Positions 7,970 to 16,202 of a stretch of DNA of 64,000 bases are shown here, piece after piece. The stretch is from Pontivivens marinum (GTDB lineage: Bacteria; Pseudomonadota; Alphaproteobacteria; Rhodobacterales; Rhodobacteraceae), in the NCBI RefSeq assembly GCF_900231835.1, contig NZ_OCTN01000011.1, positions 1 to 64,000 of the forward strand, read 5' to 3'. The position numbers were made by a program, and so were the translations under genes. A model generated the notes under the pieces. It worked only from the letters and a program-made list of their open reading frames with translations, did no database searches and was not told where the DNA came from. Every line of letters starts with the position of its first letter. Within the stretch, counting starts at the first letter, position 1.

Positions 7970-10900
7970 ATGACCGTTGCCACTAGCACCGATTACACCG
8001 CGATTCTCGCTGGAACGGATGAGCGATGGAATGCGATGGTGGGCAACGGCGCTCCGACCTTCGTGACATACAGCTTCGCCACGGCTGGTTTTGCGGCTCT
8101 GTTTCCCGATAGTGCAGCATCCGGCATCACCGAATTCGGCGCCTTCTCTACCGATCAACAGGCCAATTTCCGGCTGGCCCTCGCGGAATATGAGGCAGTG
8201 GCAGGCATTCGTTTTATCGAGGTTGATGACCCGGCGGATGCATCAATCACGATCATGAACACCACCTCGACACAGGCAGGGTTGTTGGGTGTCTCCAACC
8301 TGCCCCGCATCGCGGACCAGACAACGCAGGACTTCGGCGATATGTCCAGCAATGGCGTTCTGGCGATGACCGTCGGCATTTCAGGAGATGAGGATTACAG
8401 CCCCGGCACCCAGAATTTCCAAACCATACTGCACGAACTGGGACACGCCGTCGGGTTAGAGCATCCAAATGACAATGCCATCGATCCCGAGTTCAATACC
8501 TCCACCACCGTGATGAGCTATAATTCCGGCGGGGCCATCGTATCGACCCTACAGGCGCTCGATGTACTGGCCGTGCAGGAAATCTATGGTCCGGCCGCCA
8601 ATGCCGATGACCTGACCGCCAACTGGGACGATTTCAGCGATACCTTCACCCTGACCGGCACCACGGGCGATGACGTTCTAATCGCCACGGATACCAACAG
8701 CACTCTGATCGGCGACGATGGCGATGACCAGCTATATGGCCGCGACGGCAATGATAACTTCACCCCCGGTGCGGGCGATGCGACAGTTGATGGCGGTACG
8801 GGCGACGATACGCTGTCCCTGTCCGGCGCGCTGGACGATTACGACATCACCATTTCCTCGAACCGCCGCTCGGTCATTCTGACCAGCACAGGCGGCACCA
8901 CGGTGGAGGGTGTGGTGACAGCAGCCCAAATCGACACGTTCGATTTCAATGGCGCGCTGATGACCCATGATGATCTTCTGACGCTCTCACTACCCAATCT
9001 GGGGGTTATTGGCGGCTTGGGATTCTCCTCAATGACCGCCGGCATTCCGATCGATATCAGCGTCACCATCAGAAACACCAGTAATGTCACCGCCGACGCG
9101 ACCGATGTTGCGGTCTATCTGTCCACGGATGAGTTTTTCGACGTTGGCGATTACGAGATTGGGCGCAGCCCACTGGCCAGCCTGACCGGCGCCACAAACG
9201 CCGATGTCGCGGTGCGTCTGGATGCGCGGACCGATATTCCACAGGGCAGCTACTACGTTTATTACGTAGTTGATCCCGATAATATCATCGTTGAAAGCTA
9301 TGAGTTCGGCGAAAGCGCCTATGCCGGCAATGCAGCGCGACTGACCGATCCGATCACATATACCAATAACAGCGTCACCGCCCCCACCGTGCCCTATGAC
9401 GTGACCGCCCGTCAGGAAGTCGCGGCAGATGTGGACGACCTGTTCATCGATGCAATCTATACCGGCGAATTGACCGAGGAAGGCGCGACCGCGTTTTCCT
9501 TCGCGAATTCCAGCAATGCACAGGGGCTCAAGGCAACCTTCACAGGCACCGCCCTTGATGGATCCTCAGGTATTGTCACCGGCCTGACCTTCAGCGTTGC
9601 GGGCCTGTTGAACGGCCAGCCCGCAGATATTCCTGTGCTCAGCTTTGGCGGCCTGTACATCCCGCGCAGTGACCTGATCCCCGCGCTGGCCGCTGCGGCA
9701 ATCGGCAGCCCGGCCTCCTTGCAATTGCTGCTCGATGATCATGCGATCAACTATACCGGCTCAATCGGCGATGACCGCTTTTACGGCGCTGCACAGGCCG
9801 ACGAGCTGCGCGGTAATGCAGGCAATGACACGCTTGAGGGACAGGGCGGCAATGACACCCTGACCGGCGGTGATGGCAATGACAGCCTGGATGGCGGCAC
9901 CGGCGCCGATATCCTGACCGGCGGCTTGGGGGACGATACTTACGTGATCGACGATGTTGGCGATATCATCGTTGAGGGCACGGATGAAGGAACGGATACA
10001 GTCGCCACCACGCTGTCCAGCACGACACTTGCTGATAATTTGGAAAATCTGATTTTTGTCGGAACGGGTAATGCAAACCTAGCAGGCAATTTCGCTGCGA
10101 ACCAAATCGAGGGCGGTGCGGGTGATGATACCCTGAATGGAAACGCGGGTGCTGACAATCTGACAGGGATGGGTGGCGATGACCTGTATATAGTCGATAA
10201 CTCAGGTGATGTCGTGACCGAAATTGCGGCTGATGGCATCGACACCGTGTCCACACAGATCAATTACGAACTCACCGCACATGTTGAAAATCTGATCTTG
10301 ACCGGATCAGCCACTGCTGGTTTCGGCAATGCCGAGGGTAATGAAATTATCGGCAACGCGCTGGATAACGACATTCGCGGCGTGGCCGGCGATGACACCC
10401 TCTCCGGCGCGGAGGGTACGGATACCCTGCTCGGTGGTGATGGCAACGATGTTGTGTCCGGTGGCAATGGCAACGATCTGGTCGTAGGCCATGGCGGGAA
10501 TGATACGCTGGACGGCGATGCCGGCGCGGATAGCATCTATGGCTATAACGACGATGATCTGGCACGCGGCGGGCTGGGCAATGACCTGATCCTGGGCGGC
10601 GCGGGCAACGATACGCTACAGGGTGACGACAATAACGACACCCTGAACGGTCAGGACGGCGACGACTTGATCGAAGGCGGCACCGGCGCGGACACCATGT
10701 ATGGTGGCGACGGTGAGGACACGATGCTGGGCGGTGCCGATAACGATCTAATGTACGGCCATCGCGGCGATGACAGCATGGATGGTGGTGACGGCAACGA
10801 TACCATTTACGGTTTTGACGAGAACGACCTGCTGTTGGGCAGCAATGGAGACGACGAGATTGCCGGCGGTAACGGCAACGATGAAATCTTTGGCGGCGCG

Positions 10901-12079
10901 GATAACGACCTGCTCTCGGGCAACCGTGGCGATGATACGATCGATGGCGGTGACGGTAACGACACCATCTACGGTTATGATCAGGCAGACGTGATGCGCG
11001 GCGGGCTGGGCAACGACGAAATCTACGGCGGGTCCAGCGGCGATACCCTGCAGGGTGATGGCGGTAATGACCTGTTGAACGGTCAGGACGGAAACGACTT
11101 GATCGAGGGTGGCGACGGCGTTGACACATTGCACGGTGGGGACGGAAACGACACCATGCATGGCGGCGCAGATAATGACTTGATGTATGGTAACCTTGGC
11201 AACGATACACTGAACGGAGATGCTGGCAATGACACGATCTACGGCTTTAATGACGACGATCTGATCAGCGGCGGCCTAGGCAATGACATGCTGCTGGGCG
11301 GCAATGGCAACGACTATATCACTGGCGATGACGGCGATGACGATATTTCCGGTGGCACGGGTGCCGATACCCTCTTCGGAAATAATGGTGACGATACGAT
11401 CGATGGCGATGACGGCAACGATACCATCTACGGCTTTGGCGATAATGATGTGATCAGTGGCGGGTTGGGCAACGACTTGCTGCTGGGCGGAACCGGCAAT
11501 GACACACTAGATGGCGGCGATGGTGATGACGAACAGAACGGGCAGGACGGTGATGATCTGATCCGCGGTGGAACAGGCGCGGACACCCTTTCCGGCGGCA
11601 GCGGCGATGACACTATAGTTGGCGGCGATGACAATGATGAACTGTTCGGGAATAGCGGCAACGACACGCTGGATGGCGGCGATGGCGATGACATCGTATA
11701 TGGCCATAATGACGATGATGCTATTACCGGTGGCCTGGGTAATGATCAGCTGTTCGGCGGCAATGGTAACGATGACGTATCCGGCGGTGACGGCGACGAT
11801 ACCATCGATGGCGGCACAGGAAATGACATACTGTCCGGCGGTGCTGGGGCCGATACGTTCATCTTTGTCGCGGGGAATGGACAGGACACGGTCACCGATT
11901 TCGAGGCCGGCGTAGACTTGTTCGACCTGACGGAGCTCGGCTTTACCACCAACACCGAATTTTTGGATGCGATCACCCAGAACGGCACTGATGTTCATAT
12001 CGATTTTGGCAGTGATGAGCTGATCATTCAGAGCGCGACCGAGGCGGATATTGAGACGCAATCTTTCTGGGCGATCTAA
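7970..12079 (+). CDS. RTX exoprotein with matrixin-like zinc protease domain
   Basis: This 1369-residue protein has a metzincin zinc site HELGHAVGLEH at residues 155-165 and a Met-turn VMSYN at about 181-185, so the first 210 residues are a probable metalloprotease. A short RTX-like block follows at about 245-285, then a CARDB-like adhesion domain at about 340-455 (VSVTIRN-type strands, VDPDNIIVESYEFGE). From about 600 to 1290 there are several dozen GGxGxDxxx nonapeptides, which bind Ca2+ outside the cell. The C-terminus (QDTVTDFEAGVDLFDL, then an acidic tail ending in FWAI) fits a type I secretion signal, and no N-terminal signal peptide is seen. No type I ABC/MFP/TolC genes are nearby. GAGAGGG lies upstream of the ATG. 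Confidence 0.88.
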   Translation: MTVATSTDYTAILAGTDERWNAMVGNGAPTFVTYSFATAGFAALFPDSAASGITEFGAFSTDQQANFRLALAEYEAVAGIRFIEVDDPADASITIMNTTSTQAGLLGVSNLPRIADQTTQDFGDMSSNGVLAMTVGISGDEDYSPGTQNFQTILHELGHAVGLEHPNDNAIDPEFNTSTTVMSYNSGGAIVSTLQALDVLAVQEIYGPAANADDLTANWDDFSDTFTLTGTTGDDVLIATDTNSTLIGDDGDDQLYGRDGNDNFTPGAGDATVDGGTGDDTLSLSGALDDYDITISSNRRSVILTSTGGTTVEGVVTAAQIDTFDFNGALMTHDDLLTLSLPNLGVIGGLGFSSMTAGIPIDISVTIRNTSNVTADATDVAVYLSTDEFFDVGDYEIGRSPLASLTGATNADVAVRLDARTDIPQGSYYVYYVVDPDNIIVESYEFGESAYAGNAARLTDPITYTNNSVTAPTVPYDVTARQEVAADVDDLFIDAIYTGELTEEGATAFSFANSSNAQGLKATFTGTALDGSSGIVTGLTFSVAGLLNGQPADIPVLSFGGLYIPRSDLIPALAAAAIGSPASLQLLLDDHAINYTGSIGDDRFYGAAQADELRGNAGNDTLEGQGGNDTLTGGDGNDSLDGGTGADILTGGLGDDTYVIDDVGDIIVEGTDEGTDTVATTLSSTTLADNLENLIFVGTGNANLAGNFAANQIEGGAGDDTLNGNAGADNLTGMGGDDLYIVDNSGDVVTEIAADGIDTVSTQINYELTAHVENLILTGSATAGFGNAEGNEIIGNALDNDIRGVAGDDTLSGAEGTDTLLGGDGNDVVSGGNGNDLVVGHGGNDTLDGDAGADSIYGYNDDDLARGGLGNDLILGGAGNDTLQGDDNNDTLNGQDGDDLIEGGTGADTMYGGDGEDTMLGGADNDLMYGHRGDDSMDGGDGNDTIYGFDENDLLLGSNGDDEIAGGNGNDEIFGGADNDLLSGNRGDDTIDGGDGNDTIYGYDQADVMRGGLGNDEIYGGSSGDTLQGDGGNDLLNGQDGNDLIEGGDGVDTLHGGDGNDTMHGGADNDLMYGNLGNDTLNGDAGNDTIYGFNDDDLISGGLGNDMLLGGNGNDYITGDDGDDDISGGTGADTLFGNNGDDTIDGDDGNDTIYGFGDNDVISGGLGNDLLLGGTGNDTLDGGDGDDEQNGQDGDDLIRGGTGADTLSGGSGDDTIVGGDDNDELFGNSGNDTLDGGDGDDIVYGHNDDDAITGGLGNDQLFGGNGNDDVSGGDGDDTIDGGTGNDILSGGAGADTFIFVAGNGQDTVTDFEAGVDLFDLTELGFTTNTEFLDAITQNGTDVHIDFGSDELIIQSATEADIETQSFWAI

Positions 12080-12091
12080 CCTCTTATTCAA

Positions 12092-12124
12092 AATGTCGGC
12101 GTGGGTTATACCGACGCCGACATT
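12092..12124 (+). terminator. stem-loop after the RTX gene
   Basis: Perfect 11-bp arms AATGTCGGCGT and ACGCCGACATT enclose an 11-nt loop, 13 bases past the stop codon. There is no T-run, so this is a probable factor-assisted or weak terminator, also protecting against read-through into the convergent parB. Confidence 0.6.
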
Positions 12125-12148
12125 CCTAACGACCGTATATTCGGCTCC

Positions 12149-12166
12149 GGTTTCGCACGCGAAACC
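12149..12166. repeat. parS-like palindrome downstream of parB
   Basis: GGTTTCGCACGCGAAACC, with 8-bp perfect arms and an AC centre. It is intergenic, 27 bp beyond the parB stop, and is the only copy not inside a gene. Identical to the copies in repA and rmlD (read on the appropriate strand). A partition-complex loading site is inferred from position and symmetry. Confidence 0.65.
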
Positions 12167-12192
12167 ATTGCAGGCCCAAATTCAACTCTGCC

Positions 12193-13227
12193 CTATTTCG
12201 GGCTATCGGATTCCAAAATCACCTCTAACGCCCCGGCCAGCATTTGCGCCTGATGCGGCGTTAACTCATGTCCCGCAAACTCGAGCCGACTAATGCCCCC
12301 CGTGCGGTGCAGCGCCACGGTGGCACCATTGGGCAATCGATGTTCGAATAACGGTTTCGCATACGAAACCTTGCCCGTGTTTCTGGAGGGTTTCGCATGC
12401 GAAACCTTGGCATTCAGCGCCGCGTCCAGCACCGCATTTTGCCCGGCCGCATCCTCAAAACTGCCCTCGCTCAAGACTTGAGCCAAGCGTGCGCCCTGCC
12501 CCGCGCGGATCGCCTCGGCCAAGCGCAAGCCCAGCCGTTCGTTCACCGATTGCGGATATGTCAGCGCATTGCCCAGTTCCTGCACCACCAAAACGAAGCT
12601 ACGGATTTTGGAGCGCCGCGCCTTGGACCCCGCCGCGTAGAGGGCATTTACCGCCTCCTCGACACTCTCGAACACCTCGGCCTGTGCGGCCATTAGGGCG
12701 ACGCGGGCGCGCTCGAAATGGCTGACATCCTCGCGTATCTCGTTTTCCTCGACCATGGCGACATAGGCCCCCCGCAGGTCGTCCGGCTGGCGGATAAACG
12801 CCTTGATCGTGGTAAAGCGTGTATCCTCGGGATGTTGTGCAGCCAACTCCACAACCGCCTGCATTCGTCGGTAGCCAGAGATCAAACCGAAGTGGTAGGG
12901 CGGCTGTGCGTCGCTCTGCATCACTTCCACCGGCATCCGCTGGCCATGCTCCAGGATTGAGGCACGCAGGGCCTGCATGCCATCATCCGTGGCGCTGATG
13001 CGGTCACGGGTCAGATGGGCGATATTGATGCTGCTCAGCGGGATGGCGTGCAGCAGCCGTCCGGCTTCATCCGCCATGGCCAGCGCACGCGCACCGCCGC
13101 CGGCGCTTTCGCCTGCGACACGCGCAATGGGGGGGGCTGCGGCATCGGGCATACCCATGGATTTCGCCTCAGGGGCAGGGCGGTTGGCGGCCAGCTCGGT
13201 CGGGTCCAGTCTCTTGCGTCGTGCCAT
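12193..13227 (-). CDS. parB: ParB-family plasmid partitioning protein
   Basis: ParB (344 residues) binds parS sites and spreads along DNA to form the partition complex moved by ParA. The ParB/Srx nuclease-like domain is seen around residues 60-165, with ILEHGQRMPVEVM, YHFGLISGYRRMQAV (the GxRR-type motif) and MVEENEIREDVSHFERA. A helix-turn-helix region follows (SKARRSKIRSFVLVVQEL). The C-terminal part contains the peptides VSHAKP and VSYAKP, which are translations of two embedded parS-like palindromes. The ATG at 13227 is chosen because it follows the parA stop by one base. It forms an operon with parA. Confidence 0.9.
   Translation of the reverse strand: MARRKRLDPTELAANRPAPEAKSMGMPDAAAPPIARVAGESAGGGARALAMADEAGRLLHAIPLSSINIAHLTRDRISATDDGMQALRASILEHGQRMPVEVMQSDAQPPYHFGLISGYRRMQAVVELAAQHPEDTRFTTIKAFIRQPDDLRGAYVAMVEENEIREDVSHFERARVALMAAQAEVFESVEEAVNALYAAGSKARRSKIRSFVLVVQELGNALTYPQSVNERLGLRLAEAIRAGQGARLAQVLSEGSFEDAAGQNAVLDAALNAKVSHAKPSRNTGKVSYAKPLFEHRLPNGATVALHRTGGISRLEFAGHELTPHQAQMLAGALEVILESDSPK
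12353..12370. repeat. parS-like palindrome inside parB (copy 1)
   Basis: GGTTTCGCATACGAAACC; one mismatch breaks the symmetry of the arms. On the coding strand it encodes VSYAKP in parB, 18 bp from the next copy's left end. Confidence 0.55.
12389..12406. repeat. parS-like palindrome inside parB (copy 2, perfect)
   Basis: GGTTTCGCATGCGAAACC is a perfect 18-bp palindrome. It encodes VSHAKP in parB, in the same reading phase as the neighbouring copy and as the copy in repA. Confidence 0.65.
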
Positions 13228-13228
13228 T

Positions 13229-14614
13229 TTAGCTCGCCTCCGTTTCGGTTTGTGCGCGCTCGTCACGCCTCCACGCACCGATCAGCATTTTTTTGAACAT
13301 CGCATAGGTTTGGTCAAAGGTTTCGCGCCCGCGCACATAGGTATCGCGGTTAAAGTCGCGGTAATCGGCCTCGTAAATACCGTTCACCTGCTCACCCGCC
13401 TGACCGATCAGGGCGGTGAAATCCTGTCGGTAGGGGGTCATCATGCCGCCCATCCAGCCCTGTATCAGCGTAGCCATCTCCGCCTGCTGGGCAGCGTCAT
13501 AGCGGGTCAGGATCGCGGCGACGGCATCCCATTCAAACTTCAATTCCGGTTGGCCAAGGGCGCGCGCCGCCGCATTTTCTCCCCGCTCGATGGAGGAGAA
13601 GGTGGCATGCAGCATGTCGAAAAACCGGCCCGTGCTGTCAAATTCCAGAAAGCTGGCGCCCAACGGCACCATCAGGATATCGGCAGCGGCCAAACCGTTG
13701 ATCGTCAGATATCCCAGCGCAGGCGGCGTATCGAGGATGACGATATCGTATTCATCCAGCACGCCATCCGCCTCCAGCCGGTTGTTCAGCGCCTCCCACA
13801 ACTTCCATCCACGCGCGGTGGTGCGCCAGACGGGGATTTGAAATTCGGCCCAGTACAGGTTCAGCTGCGCGCCGATCAGGTCGATATTGGGCCAGTGGGT
13901 TTTGGAAATGATGTCCTGCGAGGTGATCTTCAGCGCTTCGGCCAACATCTCGTCAAAGGGCAGGGGGCTGTCGCCACGGGCCATGCGGGAGCGGTTTTCG
14001 GCCTGTAGGCTTTGCGCGTAATCGCGGGCGATCAGGGGGAAAACGGTTTGCCATTCATCCTCGATCGTAGCGCCGAAGATAGACGACATTGACCCCTGAC
14101 TATCTAGATCAATCACCAGCACGCGGTAGCCGTCCAATGCTGCGCTCATGGCGAGGTGGGTTGCGGTAGCCGTCTTGGCGACGCCGCCCTTGAAATTGGC
14201 CACAGCGACGATTTTTGCGGGTAGATCCTTAGGCCGATAGGGTTGGTATTCTTTGTTACGCGATCCCTCGGTGGCGAAGTGTTCGCGTAGGGTTAGGACC
14301 TCCTGCAAGGTGAACCATTTGGCGCCGGCCTCTGTTTCGGAAACGCCTTGGGGCAGATCAGGGTTCGCACGCAAAACCCGCCGGAAATGGGCGGGCGCGA
14401 TAGGGATCAGATAACGGGTGATTTCCCAGGTGGAGAATCGGCGTAACTCCTTTTTGCCATCGGGGGAATGGCCACGCCTGGCCAGATCATCACGGCCCTG
14501 GGCAACGCGAGCGGCCACCTCTGCGAAGTCGGTAACGCCGACCCCGTCTGTCAGGGCATCAGCAGCTTGATCCGGATCTATGTTGAAATAGGGGGGCAGG
14601 GGGTGATCTGACAT
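13229..14614 (-). CDS. parA: ParA-family partition ATPase
   Basis: ParA (461 residues) is a Walker-type ATPase that moves ParB-parS complexes over the nucleoid. The deviant Walker A motif is ANFKGGVAKTATATHLA at about residue 150, followed by VLVIDLDSQGSMSSIFG (Walker A' region) and VILDTPPALGYLTINGLAAA (Walker B and switch). The N-terminal ~120 residues are the extension typical of plasmid ParA/SopA proteins, with a probable DNA-binding region that can autoregulate the par operon. Its promoter should lie in the shared gap with repA. Confidence 0.94.
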   Translation of the reverse strand: MSDHPLPPYFNIDPDQAADALTDGVGVTDFAEVAARVAQGRDDLARRGHSPDGKKELRRFSTWEITRYLIPIAPAHFRRVLRANPDLPQGVSETEAGAKWFTLQEVLTLREHFATEGSRNKEYQPYRPKDLPAKIVAVANFKGGVAKTATATHLAMSAALDGYRVLVIDLDSQGSMSSIFGATIEDEWQTVFPLIARDYAQSLQAENRSRMARGDSPLPFDEMLAEALKITSQDIISKTHWPNIDLIGAQLNLYWAEFQIPVWRTTARGWKLWEALNNRLEADGVLDEYDIVILDTPPALGYLTINGLAAADILMVPLGASFLEFDSTGRFFDMLHATFSSIERGENAAARALGQPELKFEWDAVAAILTRYDAAQQAEMATLIQGWMGGMMTPYRQDFTALIGQAGEQVNGIYEADYRDFNRDTYVRGRETFDQTYAMFKKMLIGAWRRDERAQTETEAS

Positions 14615-14930
14615 CGGGCAAAGCCTGTCTGCTGGCCCTGCTGCGCGGAGATGTTTCGTGCAGTCAGGGATGGGTGCGAGGGCTTTCTAAGCATGAAACC
14701 CCATACATGTATCGACATTCCATAAAGATACCACAAAACGTATTACATACAACAATTTAGGTGATGTAATTTGGATTGGTAAGCTTTTTCAAAGCCTTAT
14801 CTGATGAGTTCAGAGTGTCTGTTGGGAGCTCCTTGTGCAAGAACCTAGTTATATATGTGTTATTTATTGTGTTACGGATGCAAAAATCATTTGCAAGTAT
14901 CTGTAATAAAATACCTTTCTTCTGCTACGC

Positions 14931-14996
14931 GATTCCAGAACCACGATTGAACGACTCTGGAACCACGTTTGGGCGATTCCAACCCCACGAAAGGTG
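14931..14996 (+). repeat. three tandem 22-bp iterons upstream of repA
   Basis: Repeats start at 14931, 14953 and 14975, exactly 22 bp apart (about two helical turns). They share the pattern GA(T/C)TC(C/T)(A/G)GAACCACG, with the third diverged to GATTCCAACCCCACG. The exact period next to a replication initiator gene is typical of RepA-binding iterons. Confidence 0.75.
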
Positions 14997-15011
14997 AGGG
15001 GTGCTGGGCTC

Positions 15012-15020
15012 TGTGGAAAA
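15012..15020 (-). promoter_or_regulatory. DnaA-box-like sequence
   Basis: The minus strand reads TTTTCCACA, one base off the consensus TTATCCACA. It lies between the tandem iterons and the fourth, diverged iteron. Confidence 0.4.
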
Positions 15021-15032
15021 TCTCAGCAAGGT

Positions 15033-15051
15033 GATATGAAACCACGATAGG
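15033..15051 (+). repeat. fourth, diverged iteron-like copy
   Basis: GATATGAAACCACGATAGG shares the ACCACGA core and the leading GAT with the tandem iterons but is out of 22-bp phase (58 bp from the third copy). It could be a RepA autoregulation site. Confidence 0.4.
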
Positions 15052-15125
15052 CGGAGGCGACTTAAGTTGACCCCGTGTTCCCGCGCAGACGGGTCAGGCC
15101 GAGCAGCCTGAAAGTGAGGTAGACG

Positions 15126-16202
15126 ATGGCAGCAATTGATCCGGCGATCTCCGCCGTGCAGAGCAGCGGGCAGGACTTTTTTCTGTGCGATATTTTGGGC
15201 GCGATCCCCAAAGACGATATGGCGAGCATGGAGCACCCGGTTTTCTCGCTCAGCACCCGTCCCGACCGGCGGGTGCTGAGTTACACGCATAATGATGTGC
15301 AGATCGAGATTACGCCCAGCGTCAAAGGGCTGGCCACGATCCATGACAAGGACATCCTGATCTATTGCATCAGTCAGCTCATCGGGGCGCTGAACGCTGA
15401 ACGTCCGGTGTCGCGCAAGCTGACATTGCGGGCGCATGATCTGTTGGTCGCCACACGGCGTGAAACTTCGGGCGATGGGTATCGCCGGTTGGTTGCTGCA
15501 TTGGAGCGTTTGGCAGGTACGCGGATTACCACCAACCTCGTGACGGGAACCGGGGATAAGGCGCGCAGCGTGACCGAGGGGTTCGGTCTGATCGAAAGCT
15601 GGCGCATCGTGCGGGCGAATAAATCGGGGCGGATGATTTCCGTCTCCATCACGTTGAGCGAGTGGTTGTTTCGGGGTGTGACCTCGCGATCTGTTCTGAC
15701 ATTGAGCCGTGATTATTTTGCCCTGCGCAAACCGCTGGAGCGGCGGGTCTATGAGATCGCCCGCAAACATTGCGGCCGACAGGAGGAGTGGCGCATCGGG
15801 CTGGAGGTGCTGGCGCGTAAATCCGGCTCTGCCTCGGCGCTACGGGTGTTTCGCAAGATGATCCGCGATCTGGTCGCCTCGAACCACTTGCCTGATTACA
15901 CGCTGAGCTTTGACAACGATGTGCTGACCGTGCACCCGCGTGCAGCGATCCAAGTTGTGACCCGGGATGCTGCCCCGGTTTCGCACGCGAAACCGGGGCA
16001 GGGTGGGTTGTTCTTGGCCCCATCCACCTTGGACGCCGCGCGTGCGATTATGCCGGGCGCGGATGTGCATGCATTGGCAGGAGACTGGCGCAGGTATTGG
16101 GCTACGAATGGGCAGGTGCGCGTTAGTGACCCGGACGCTGCATTCCTTGGCTTTGTTCGGGCCCGCGCAGGACATATTGAGGGGCGCCCCAAGCGCCGAT
16201 AA
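15126..16202 (+). CDS. repA: replication initiator protein A (RPA family)
   Basis: RepA (358 residues) is the plasmid replication initiator of the RPA type found in Rhodobacteraceae. Recognised features are the N-terminal FFLCDILGAIPKDDMASMEHPVFSLST segment (split here: FFLCDILGAIPKDD and MEHPVFSLST), the winged-helix region with LIYCISQLIGAL and RLTLRAHDLLV-like SRKLTLRAHDLLVATRRET, and the second winged-helix part YFALRKPLERRVYEIARKHC. GAGG precedes the ATG. It is divergent from parA and overlaps nothing. Near residue 285 it encodes VSHAKP, the translation of an embedded parS-like palindrome, in a variable C-terminal linker. Confidence 0.93.
   Translation: MAAIDPAISAVQSSGQDFFLCDILGAIPKDDMASMEHPVFSLSTRPDRRVLSYTHNDVQIEITPSVKGLATIHDKDILIYCISQLIGALNAERPVSRKLTLRAHDLLVATRRETSGDGYRRLVAALERLAGTRITTNLVTGTGDKARSVTEGFGLIESWRIVRANKSGRMISVSITLSEWLFRGVTSRSVLTLSRDYFALRKPLERRVYEIARKHCGRQEEWRIGLEVLARKSGSASALRVFRKMIRDLVASNHLPDYTLSFDNDVLTVHPRAAIQVVTRDAAPVSHAKPGQGGLFLAPSTLDAARAIMPGADVHALAGDWRRYWATNGQVRVSDPDAAFLGFVRARAGHIEGRPKRR
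15971..16000. repeat. 30-bp extended parS-like palindrome inside repA
   Basis: The core GGTTTCGCACGCGAAACC (15977-15994) is extended by six further paired bases on each side (TGCCCC/GGGGCA), giving perfect 14-bp arms around an AC centre. It is the longest dyad among the five copies and sits in the repA coding sequence. Confidence 0.65.

Larger units (their letters stand above)
14615..15125. other. probable replication origin region (oriV) between parA and repA
   Basis: This 511-bp gap between the divergent parA and repA is AT-rich from about 14,700 to 14,930 (candidate unwinding region) and then carries iteron-like repeats at 14931-14996 with a related copy at 15033, plus a DnaA-box-like TTTTCCACA on the minus strand at 15012-15020. 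The repA ribosome site GAGG sits just before 15126. Position, base composition and repeats together support an iteron origin; direct proof is not possible from sequence. Confidence 0.7.

Noticed and set aside
10347-11210. Long Arg/His/Cys-rich open frame antisense to the RTX repeats
   Set aside because: It arises from the GGxGxD codon periodicity on the other strand; composition is not protein-like and no start signal is present.
9780-11860. Dense short direct repeats resembling a satellite or CRISPR-like array
   Set aside because: The periodicity is the 27-nt coding unit of RTX nonapeptides within an intact reading frame; there are no unique spacers of constant length and no cas genes.
14776-14997. 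Open frame of 73 codons between parA and repA
   Set aside because: It runs through the AT-rich origin and the iterons; the repeats explain the sequence better than a gene.
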